From Bacillota bacterium (GTDB taxonomy: Bacteria; Bacillota; Clostridia; Christensenellales; CAG-138), in assembly GCA_023399275.1 (NCBI GenBank), contig JAEWQH010000031.1:1-29544 (forward strand): a stretch of 29,544 nucleotides of DNA. The letters are read 5' to 3'. Below the pieces are notes generated by a model. That model did no database searches and had not been told where the DNA came from. It worked only from the letters and a program-made list of their open reading frames with translations. Shown one piece after another: positions 15,991 to 22,798 of the stretch; positions within the stretch are counted from its first letter, which is position 1; every line of letters starts with the position of its first letter. The translations under genes and the position numbers were made by a program.

Positions 15991-17592
15991 ATGGTGCAGC
16001 GGTATGCGGCGGTTGTAGATTGCGGTTCCTCAAACGTAAGATGCATTCTCTTTGATGTAGATACGGGGCGTCAAATGAGTGTTGCATCGCGGGACTGGTA
16101 TGTGCCGAAGAACGGCGCGGTTGCGGGTGCTTACGATTTTGATTCCAATACAAACTGGGCGTTGGTTTGCGCATGCATTCGTGAGGCGGTCTCCCGTGTA
16201 GACGCCCGGCGGATTTCAGTTGTTACAGCCAGCGGCTTTCGCCACGGGGTGTTCTGTGAAGACACTATGCGATGTGAGACCCTTTACGGCTGTTTCAATA
16301 TGGACAGTCGGACGGATTGCGACTTTCTAGAGGAGCATGGGTTATCGAAGCGTGTTTTTGAGCTTACCGGTGATTGGCCGAGTCTCCACGGGCTGCCGCG
16401 GCTAATGTGGATCAAGCGACATGATCCAGGTGCGTTTGATCGCATCGGGAAAATCATGCTCGTTGCGGACTGGCTGGTATACCGGCTTTGCGGGGAGATT
16501 GCGACGGAGCCGGGCGACGCCTCTTCAACGTTGCTTCTGGAGCTGTCCACGAGAAATTGGTCGCGGGAGATCATGGAGCGTTGCGGTCTGCCGGAATCTA
16601 TTTTGCCGCCGATAGCAAAGCCGGGAACGATACTCGGGAAGATAGGCGAGAAAGTCGCGCAACAGACAGGGCTGGTTCTTGGAACACCTGTGACGGTTGG
16701 CGTTGCAGACACGCAGGCGGGGCTTGTCGGGATTGGGGCGGAGACGTCAAACGCATCTGCGCTAGTCGGGGGCACATACTGGATGAGCTGCCATGTGACC
16801 GACAAACCCTACATCGACCCGCAGTATCGCACTCGGACCAGTTGCCATTCGCAGGAGGGACGATGGGTCTTTGAAGGTGTTGGCTTTCTGGTTGGACTGA
16901 GTGTGCGCTGGTTTCGGGATGCGTTTGCGGAGGCGGAAAAGCAATACGCAAAGGCGAATCAGCTTAATGTATATGATCTTTTGGACCGCTTGACGCTTGG
17001 CGTTCCTGCGGGAAGCTATGGAATGCAAGCACTGTTTGCGGATGTTGCAAACCAGAGGAGATGGATGATGTGCGCTCCGACCTTCACCGGATGGGATATT
17101 CTGGATCCGGAGAAAAGCCATAAAGGCGTGTTCTTTAAGGCGCTTTTGGAGTCGGCCTGTTATCAGTCCTTTGGTGAGTTTGAAAATATCCGCAGGATTA
17201 CAGGCAACGCTGACGTGCCGCAAAAACTAATCGTGTGCGGTGGTGCTGCACGCAGCGAGATCTGGTGCAAAATGATTGCGGATGTGATGGGAAAACCTGT
17301 TTCGATCCCGGTTGAAAAAGAAGGAACGGCGCTGGGTGCGGCGATACTTGCAATGACCGGGTGCGGACTATACCGCGACGTAGGGGAAGCGGTTCAGGCA
17401 CTTGTACGCGAGCAGAGGTCCTTTGAGCCGAACCTTCAAAATCACGAAGTCTACATGGATGAGTTTGCGCGATGGTGTGCGCTGTATGAAAACGCACTCG
17501 GTCTTGTGGAGCGGGGACTGGTTCGCCCGATGTGGCAATCGCCCGGAACCGTCACGCGGGAGCAGAAGGAAAACCGCTGGCATCTGCGGTAG
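15991..17592 (+). CDS. FGGY-family kinase resembling autoinducer-2 kinase LsrK
   Basis: The protein has 533 residues from the ATG at 15991, chosen because GGAAAGGAG precedes it; an in-frame ATG at 15937 lacks such a site. The N-terminal phosphate loop is AAVVDCGSSNVRCILFD and the catalytic aspartate is D240 in GVADTQAGLVGIG. Several stretches recall LsrK: the length, GLSVRWFRDAF, SIPVEKEGTALGAAI, and the ending LGLVERGLVRPMWQSPG. LsrK phosphorylates DPD, the AI-2 precursor, at C5. The LsrA/C/D-type transporter beside it strengthens the resemblance, but relatives with other substrates exist and no LsrF, LsrG or LuxS is visible. I am sure of an FGGY kinase and only moderately sure of the subfamily. 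Confidence 0.8.
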   Translation: MVQRYAAVVDCGSSNVRCILFDVDTGRQMSVASRDWYVPKNGAVAGAYDFDSNTNWALVCACIREAVSRVDARRISVVTASGFRHGVFCEDTMRCETLYGCFNMDSRTDCDFLEEHGLSKRVFELTGDWPSLHGLPRLMWIKRHDPGAFDRIGKIMLVADWLVYRLCGEIATEPGDASSTLLLELSTRNWSREIMERCGLPESILPPIAKPGTILGKIGEKVAQQTGLVLGTPVTVGVADTQAGLVGIGAETSNASALVGGTYWMSCHVTDKPYIDPQYRTRTSCHSQEGRWVFEGVGFLVGLSVRWFRDAFAEAEKQYAKANQLNVYDLLDRLTLGVPAGSYGMQALFADVANQRRWMMCAPTFTGWDILDPEKSHKGVFFKALLESACYQSFGEFENIRRITGNADVPQKLIVCGGAARSEIWCKMIADVMGKPVSIPVEKEGTALGAAILAMTGCGLYRDVGEAVQALVREQRSFEPNLQNHEVYMDEFARWCALYENALGLVERGLVRPMWQSPGTVTREQKENRWHLR

Positions 17593-17668
17593 AAGAAAGA
17601 AAACAATCGCATGTAAACGGCATGCGCGGATACGGAATAAAACATCAAACAACTAGGAGAAAACACAA

Positions 17669-18325
17669 ATGAGAACGAATGAGGAATTTGTAAGAACCAT
17701 CGATGCAACCTTGCTTCTGCCGAATGCAACAGAGAGCGAAATGCGAAATCATCTCCAAACGGCAAAAAAGCATCATTTTCGTACGGTTGCGATCGGATGC
17801 GCGTGGTTTGCGCTCGCGCGGGAAATTTTGGCGGACAGCGACGTCGGCATTGATGCGCCGATTGGGTTTCCGAGCGGCTACACGACGACAGAGAGTAAAG
17901 TATTTGAAACAATTGATGCATTTGCAAAAGGTGCGCAAGAGGCGGATATGCTGATTAATATCGGATGGCTCCGCAGCGGCCGCCACTGCGATATCGAGGA
18001 GGAAATCCGGCGTTTTGTTGCAGCGGCAGGCGGCAAAACGACGAAGGTGATTCTCGAAACTTCCTATCTGACTGATGAGCAGAAGATCGAAGGTGTACGC
18101 CTGGTGAAGCGCGGAGGGGCAGATTTTGTCAAGACATCAACAGGGTTTACATCCGTCGGCGCAACCGAGGATGATGTGCGTCTGCTGGTGCGCGAGGCCG
18201 GGGATTCCTTGCGTGTCAAGGCCTCCGGAGGCATCCGTACGCGCGCGTTTGCTGAGCGCTTGCTTGATTTGGGGGCGGCGCGTCTCGGCGCGAGCCATCC
18301 CGAGAAACTGCTTATTTTTGTTTGA
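17669..18325 (+). CDS. DeoC-family (deoxyribose-phosphate aldolase-like) class I aldolase
   Basis: The 218-residue TIM-barrel protein retains the DERA catalytic set. The Schiff-base lysine is K155 in DFVKTSTGF. The partner lysine is K184 in RVKASGGIRT. The proton-relay aspartate is D93 in ADMLINIG. APIGFPSGYTTTESKVFE matches the family too. Departures are the N-terminal IDATLLLP in place of IDHTLLKP and GCAWFAL in place of the usual cysteine region. These line the substrate side, so the substrate is probably not plain deoxyribose 5-phosphate. It likely cleaves the phosphosugar made by the upstream kinases. AGGAG precedes the ATG, and the gene closes the first transcription unit. Confidence 0.87.
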   Translation: MRTNEEFVRTIDATLLLPNATESEMRNHLQTAKKHHFRTVAIGCAWFALAREILADSDVGIDAPIGFPSGYTTTESKVFETIDAFAKGAQEADMLINIGWLRSGRHCDIEEEIRRFVAAAGGKTTKVILETSYLTDEQKIEGVRLVKRGGADFVKTSTGFTSVGATEDDVRLLVREAGDSLRVKASGGIRTRAFAERLLDLGAARLGASHPEKLLIFV

Positions 18326-18329
18326 TTTA

Positions 18330-18343
18330 AATGTATGTACAAA
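18330..18343. promoter_or_regulatory. Operator-like dyad B (AATGT-N4-ACAAA)
   Basis: AATGT (18330-18334), ATGT, then ACAAA (18339-18343). The inner ten bases TGTATGTACA form a near-perfect palindrome. It lies in the 140-base gap before the cupin gene. A -35-like TTGATT (18322-18327) and a -10-like TACAAA (18346-18351) would bracket it. It shares AATGT-N4-A-A with sites A and C. Confidence 0.45.
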
Positions 18344-18465
18344 AATACAAAGTGCCATACTAACAAAATAATGAACGGATTTTTAATTCGGCTGCCAAAT
18401 GGAAACGTGTGCAGTCAGGATAGACAAGCGAAACGCGGGGTATCCGCGGGAAAAGGAGAGAAAAG

Positions 18466-18876
18466 ATGAAAAAGCTATCGATTGGGGCATTGCCGGTGTA
18501 CCGGGCGGCCGTGCCAAATGTAAGGGACAACCTGATTCTGGTGGACGCGCAAGACGGAGCGAAGAATCTTTCGGTCGGCATAGGCGTATACAACAAAGGA
18601 CAGATGTCTGAGTTCCACACGCATGCCGGGGAGGAAGAGGTCATGATCTACCTCAAGGGCGAGGGAATCATGCGCATGGAGGATGGGACGGAATATACGT
18701 TGAAGAAGGGCGATATTACGTTTGTCCCGGAAAACGAACCACATCGGCTACTGAATACCGGAGATGGCGAGTTTGTGTTTTTGTTCATCTACTCGCCCAT
18801 GGGACCGGAGCGGAACATTCGCAAATGGGACGTTGTACCAGATCTGCATTTGATGCTGGATGATCTGGTAAAATAA
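18466..18876 (+). CDS. Single-domain cupin protein
   Basis: The 136-residue protein is one cupin barrel. Motif 1 runs from G45 with H51, H53 and E58 then G65. Motif 2 runs from G81 through P87 to H92 and N96. Together these give the usual three-histidine, one-glutamate metal site. Small cupins of this kind are often isomerases, epimerases or dioxygenases of sugar derivatives, or ligand sensors. The gene lies between the aldolase and the binding-protein gene, so an isomerisation step between kinase and aldolase is a fair guess, not shown. GGAGAG precedes the ATG. It begins a second transcription unit with the binding-protein gene, 27 bases downstream. Confidence 0.85.
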   Translation: MKKLSIGALPVYRAAVPNVRDNLILVDAQDGAKNLSVGIGVYNKGQMSEFHTHAGEEEVMIYLKGEGIMRMEDGTEYTLKKGDITFVPENEPHRLLNTGDGEFVFLFIYSPMGPERNIRKWDVVPDLHLMLDDLVK

Positions 18877-18903
18877 AAAGGGGAAATCTGAAAGGAGAAA
18901 AAC

Positions 18904-19983
18904 ATGAAAAAACTGTTGTCGTTTCTGCTCGTAACAATGATGGTGCTTGTGGTTGGGTGCAGCGCCGCACCTGCGACCGGGACTACGGAGAGCACCGAGG
19001 CTCCCGCTGCAGTTGAAACAGTTGCCGGTACGGCAGGCGAGGAAGCGGCCGAGGCCGCAACCGAAGCCGCAGCCGGCGATGGAAAAATCACGATAGCACT
19101 GTCTTCGCAGCACCTGACCAACGATTTTAACCGCGGAATACTCGCTGGTGTGACGGCAAAGGCAGAAGAACTTGGCGTTGAATTGATCACGGCTAATGCG
19201 CAGGGCGATTCGAACAAACAGGTGGCCGATATCGAGAACTTCTTGACCATGGGCGTGGACGCGGTCATTATTGGCGGCGGTGAGGGCCCGGCATTTGAGT
19301 CTGTCATGCAGAAGATGCAAGGTATGGGGATTCCCTGTATCACGGTAGATATCACGTCTGAATACTCTACCTGCAATCTGACCAGCGATAACTTCAACGG
19401 CGGAGAGCAGCTTTCACTGTATTGCGTCAATAAGCTCGGCAGACAGGGCAATATTCTCGTGCTCGACACACCAGGCTGGCAATCTCTTGTGATCCGGCTG
19501 CGTATGCTCGACGCCGTTATCCAGGATTATCCGTCAATCAAGATCGTTCAGACGATTTCCATTGGCACCAACGATGCGGTAAACAATTATTACAAAGAAG
19601 TCAAAGCATATCTGCAGGGGAATAGCGATGTGCAGTGCGTGTATTGCGACTGGGGCCTTGCCGCGGTTGGCGCATCAAAAGCGATTCGGGAGCTTGGTAT
19701 GCAGGATCAGATCTTTGTGGTTTGCGTGGATGCGGATCAGGTTGTTCTCGAAGAGATGATGCAAGAGGACTCCCCTTTGACCGCAGTTGTTGGACAGTAT
19801 CCCGATAAGCTGGGGTCCGGTGCAGTGGAGCAGGCTGTTGCGGCAGTGAGCGGCGAAACAATTCCGAAGGAAGTGTATGCGCCGATTATCCTGATTGAAA
19901 AGACCAATCCGCAGGCATGGTTCTCTTCGCCAACAATCATGACGGTGGACGAAGCATGGACGACGCTTTATCCTGAAAGCTAA
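18904..19983 (+). CDS. Sugar-binding lipoprotein of the RbsB/LsrB type
   Basis: The 359-residue protein starts with a lipoprotein signal peptide: MKKLL, a hydrophobic core, and lipobox VVGC with C19 as the lipidated residue. Residues 20-60 are an Ala/Glu/Thr-rich linker. A periplasmic-binding-protein fold of the ribose type follows from about 62, with ITIALSSQHLTNDFNRGI, ANAQGDSNKQVADIENFLTMG, GVDAVIIGG and VVCVDADQ. It captures the substrate at the cell surface for the transporter encoded upstream. It sits apart from the permeases, behind the cupin, which allows separate high expression. AAAGGAG precedes the ATG, and a terminator follows. Confidence 0.92.
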   Translation: MKKLLSFLLVTMMVLVVGCSAAPATGTTESTEAPAAVETVAGTAGEEAAEAATEAAAGDGKITIALSSQHLTNDFNRGILAGVTAKAEELGVELITANAQGDSNKQVADIENFLTMGVDAVIIGGGEGPAFESVMQKMQGMGIPCITVDITSEYSTCNLTSDNFNGGEQLSLYCVNKLGRQGNILVLDTPGWQSLVIRLRMLDAVIQDYPSIKIVQTISIGTNDAVNNYYKEVKAYLQGNSDVQCVYCDWGLAAVGASKAIRELGMQDQIFVVCVDADQVVLEEMMQEDSPLTAVVGQYPDKLGSGAVEQAVAAVSGETIPKEVYAPIILIEKTNPQAWFSSPTIMTVDEAWTTLYPES

Positions 19984-19999
19984 TAATAGTCGGATTTGA

Positions 20000-20040
20000 G
20001 GCTGCTGCTTTTCAGACAATGAAGGCGGCAGCCTTTTCTT
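20000..20040 (+). terminator. Intrinsic terminator after the binding-protein gene
   Basis: GGCTGCTGC (20000-20008) pairs with GCGGCAGCC (20025-20033) with one G-T pair. TTTTCTTTTG follows. It separates the cupin/binding-protein unit from the regulator gene. Confidence 0.85.
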
Positions 20041-20123
20041 TTGCATTTGGGAAACGACAACGGCTTCAATACCGGAACCTGAATGTGACAAAAAAAGTGA
20101 AGCGAGGTAAACCAAAAATAGAT

Positions 20124-20152
20124 TTGAACTTTTATCAACTGTTCGTTATAAT
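20124..20152 (+). promoter_or_regulatory. Strong promoter for the GntR regulator gene
   Basis: TTGAAC (20124-20129) and a perfect TATAAT (20147-20152) are 17 bases apart, 54 bases before the chosen start codon. Dyad C overlaps the -10 box, as expected for autorepression. Confidence 0.72.
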
Positions 20153-20163
20153 GTTAGTATATA
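20150..20163. promoter_or_regulatory. Operator-like dyad C (AATGT-N4-ATATA)
   Basis: AATGT (20150-20154), TAGT, then ATATA (20159-20163). On the reverse strand the core reads TATACTAACATT, close to TGTACTAACATT of site A. It overlaps the -10 box and probable start of the regulator transcript. Confidence 0.45.
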
Positions 20164-20206
20164 AGGTCATATGTAAAATCATACACGATAAAGAATGGAG
20201 CTTGGC

Positions 20207-20935
20207 ATGGTATCTTTAGACAGAAACTCCCCGATTCCGCTGTATTATCAGCTCTATACGATATTGCTCAACCAGATAAAGAGCGGCGAATATAAGCCGG
20301 GAGACATGTTGCCTACGGAGGTTGCGATCGTTGAGGCGTATAATGTAAGCCGAGCAACCGTTCGGCAAGCTGTGTTAGATTTGATGCGCAACGGCTATGT
20401 TGTGCGTGAAAAATCACGCGGGACATTTGTAAAGGAGTATAGCGATACGGTAGGCTATTCAGGGTATGCAAAGTATTTTTCCGCTTACTCCAGCAAAGGC
20501 GGCCCAATCCCGCTCAACTCTGTCGTGCTTGACAAGGCGGTGCTGGAAGCGCCGAAAGCGATTCAGGAAATACTGCAACTTGCTCCGGGGGAAAAGGTGT
20601 TTTATCTCAAGCGGCTTCGTTACATCAACGGCGAGGTCAACACGTTTGTGGAAGATTGGTTGCCATATAAATTCTGCGAAGGAATCGAGATGGAAGATTT
20701 TTCAGGCAAGGCGTCGCTTTATAAGATACTGGAGGAAGATTACCACATTATTCCCAATCATTCGACGCGGACGTTTGAAAGCAACTGTGCCACGACGAAT
20801 GAGGAGATTAAAAGTCTTGAGATCCGCAAAAACACCCCATTGCTCAGATGCGAAGGGAATGTTTTTTTTCGGAATGAAATTCCACTGGAGTATTATGTAG
20901 CGCTCATCAAAGGAAAGTACACCGTTCGGGTTTAA
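20207..20935 (+). CDS. GntR-family regulator with UTRA ligand-binding domain (HutC subfamily)
   Basis: The protein has 242 residues from the ATG at 20207. An in-frame ATG at 20195 overlaps the ATGGAG ribosome-binding site, so the later start is better. The winged-helix GntR domain (about residues 8-75) includes PLYYQLYTIL, PTEVAIVEAYNVSRATVRQA and REKSRGTFV. The UTRA domain follows (about 90-235), with VFYLKRLRYINGE and TPLLRCEGNVFF. Such proteins repress sugar genes until a phosphosugar or sugar binds the UTRA domain. Three related dyads in this cluster, including one in its own promoter, are candidate operators. The probable effector is the substrate or phosphorylated product of the neighbouring kinases. 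Confidence 0.92.
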   Translation: MVSLDRNSPIPLYYQLYTILLNQIKSGEYKPGDMLPTEVAIVEAYNVSRATVRQAVLDLMRNGYVVREKSRGTFVKEYSDTVGYSGYAKYFSAYSSKGGPIPLNSVVLDKAVLEAPKAIQEILQLAPGEKVFYLKRLRYINGEVNTFVEDWLPYKFCEGIEMEDFSGKASLYKILEEDYHIIPNHSTRTFESNCATTNEEIKSLEIRKNTPLLRCEGNVFFRNEIPLEYYVALIKGKYTVRV

Positions 20936-21125
20936 GTGCGAGCCGAAGAAGCGCAAAGGCGATTGCAGTTATGCTAACGAAATCGCGTGAGGATAGTTCC
21001 TGCCAGTCCATCGAATGGCGCATGATTGCGCGTATAAACCATTAGTTTGGGTGGGTTCCGGAAAGAACGGCGTGCATGAATGCGGAATTCGATCGATTTC
21101 ACCGCGGCCGGATGATTATGTAATC

Positions 21126-21530
21126 CTATTTGTACCCTATGACATACAACAATACGCCAATGAATAGCAGCCCAGCCCCAACCGCTAGCAATATACGGAT
21201 CAATTTTGGATCCAGTTGCGCCGGGAGTATGGCTTTTTTGGGGTTGTTTCGTTTATAAATCAGATCAATTTCTTGGCCGGCGACGGCATTGTTGTACTCC
21301 ATTAACGTGGCAGGGACAAATTTTTCGTATGCATTGCCGTCTGCGTGATACGAAACGGCCAATTCAAATGCAACGCCGCGTCTCATTGTGCGCGTTCGCT
21401 TGGTTACAACAGTGGCAATGGTCTGATCCGAGTTGCTCTCGTATGATCGATTGATCGCAAACTGTATCAGCGAGGCGATGAGCAGTATGATTCCGGTAAG
21501 CGCCGACAAAACTCCTAAATAAAGCAACAT
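21126..21530 (-). CDS. DUF3592 family small membrane protein
   Basis: The protein has 134 residues from the ATG at 21530. A longer frame starting at 21560 contains the GGGAGGG ribosome-binding site within itself and is therefore less likely. One membrane segment lies near the N-terminus (about residues 2-24) and one near the C-terminus (about 110-130). A beta-rich extracytoplasmic part between them has ATVVTKRTRT and AGQEIDLIYKRNNPKKA, which fits DUF3592. The family has no established function. It is monocistronic with its own promoter and faces the GntR gene convergently. Confidence 0.75.
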   Translation of the reverse strand: MLLYLGVLSALTGIILLIASLIQFAINRSYESNSDQTIATVVTKRTRTMRRGVAFELAVSYHADGNAYEKFVPATLMEYNNAVAGQEIDLIYKRNNPKKAILPAQLDPKLIRILLAVGAGLLFIGVLLYVIGYK

Positions 21531-21558
21531 TGTTATACCCTCCCGTGCTGTTTTAAAC

Positions 21559-21587
21559 ATTATATCGTAGTTGGTCGCACATTTCTA
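21559..21587 (-). promoter_or_regulatory. Promoter for the DUF3592 gene
   Basis: On the minus strand TAGAAA (21587-21582) and a perfect TATAAT (21564-21559) are separated by 17 bases, giving a leader of about 20 bases to the ATG at 21530. Confidence 0.55.
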
Positions 21588-21838
21588 CGAATTCTTTAGA
21601 TCCGTTCTTCAAAAGGGGTGGATAGGATGATACCTGTTGGTTTGATCACCATAAAAACAGCGTCTTGAGATGTTTGCAGGAACTAAGAGCGTTCAACCAG
21701 AATTAAGCCACCCAGTTTAGGGGGCCAATTGCGAGGAAGAACGGAAAAACCTCCACCCTATGCGGTGCTGGCACCTGCGCTGGCGTATTGCGGCGATCTT
21801 TTCAGGAGTTTTGTGTCAGATAATGGCAGAACCTCACG

Positions 21839-22759
21839 CTATGTGAATAAAAGCCAAGCTAAAAATGGTATGGATACGATCGAAAGCAACGTCGTGAGAA
21901 ACACGCCTGCAGAAGAAAGCGCTTGGTCGCCGCCGTACTTTGCGCAAAACATAGTTGTACTCGCTGCCGCAGGCATGGCGATTAATATCGTCACGACGCC
22001 GAGGATCACCGGCGTCGGAACAAACAGCCGCATCAAGTAGTAGAACGCAATCGGGAAGGCCAGCATGCGCACAAGTAGCGCGGCATGCACGCGCCACGCA
22101 CGAAATGCTCCACCCATCGGAAAGATTGCAAGTGCGCAGCCGATCGTCATCAGACTCAACGGACTGGTAACCGGGTCTATAAAGCGAAGTACACTTACAA
22201 CAAACGAAGGAGCATGAAAATCGGTCATGTAGATCACATACGCCAGCAGCGAGCTGATCACCATCGGCGTCAGTGCATTGCGCCATTGAATGCGCGCATA
22301 TTCCTGCTTGCCGATCAGCGTTACTCCATAGGTATACGAAAGCACCATAAAAGCCAGATTGAAGATGGATGCGTAGAAGATGGAACTCGTGCCAAAGAGA
22401 ATACGCAGCACGGGAAATCCAATGAACGCAGAATTGGTGAAGACAATCATGAACTTGCTCACGCCGCGCTGCTCCTGTGGAATGCGAAATAACCGCACCA
22501 ACCCCGCGGCGAGCAGCACCATTCCGCCTGCCGTAATACAGGCGATCAGCGTAAGCTGCAGGATCTGTACATTGCTTAGCAGCCGTTCCGCATCCAGAGC
22601 GGAATAGAGCACCGAACACGGGAGCGTCAAATTAAGCACAAGTCTCGAGATCTGCTCGTTGGAATCCGCTCGGAGCACGCCGCATTTAGCGCCGATAAAG
22701 CCGAGCGCCACGGCGGCGAACAGCACGCCCATCTGCGATACAACGGGAAGCATATCCAT
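21839..22759 (-). CDS. AEC-family transporter (auxin efflux carrier/malate permease type)
   Basis: The protein has 306 residues from the ATG at 22759, which follows CGGAGG; the upstream open frame has no family features. It is strongly hydrophobic with about ten membrane segments. ALGFIGAKCGVLRADS, LVLNLTLPCSVLYSAL, the central FTNSAFIGFPVLRILFG and the C-terminal VVTILIAMPAAASTTMFCAKYGGD are typical of this family. Bacterial members move carboxylates such as malate. It is last in the minus-strand catabolic operon, 39 bases after the hydroxyacid dehydrogenase. I infer that it carries the organic acid handled by that pathway, in or out. Confidence 0.87.
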   Translation of the reverse strand: MDMLPVVSQMGVLFAAVALGFIGAKCGVLRADSNEQISRLVLNLTLPCSVLYSALDAERLLSNVQILQLTLIACITAGGMVLLAAGLVRLFRIPQEQRGVSKFMIVFTNSAFIGFPVLRILFGTSSIFYASIFNLAFMVLSYTYGVTLIGKQEYARIQWRNALTPMVISSLLAYVIYMTDFHAPSFVVSVLRFIDPVTSPLSLMTIGCALAIFPMGGAFRAWRVHAALLVRMLAFPIAFYYLMRLFVPTPVILGVVTILIAMPAAASTTMFCAKYGGDQALSSAGVFLTTLLSIVSIPFLAWLLFT

Positions 22760-22798
22760 GGCGGGGTCCTCCGCATCTTGCGACGGGTGCACGCGAAC

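Noticed and set aside
18354..18367. CATACTAACA as the operator of the cupin unit
   Set aside because: It matches the core TACTAACA of sites A and C, but its left arm does not match AATGT; the dyad at 18330-18343 fits both arms better. It may still be an auxiliary site.
20195..20206. Earlier ATG of the GntR regulator
   Set aside because: The ribosome-binding sequence ATGGAG overlaps this codon and is well spaced for the ATG at 20207.
21729..22040. Plus-strand open frame of 103 codons
   Set aside because: Most of it is antisense to the AEC transporter gene and it has no motif; only its first hundred bases lie in the gap.
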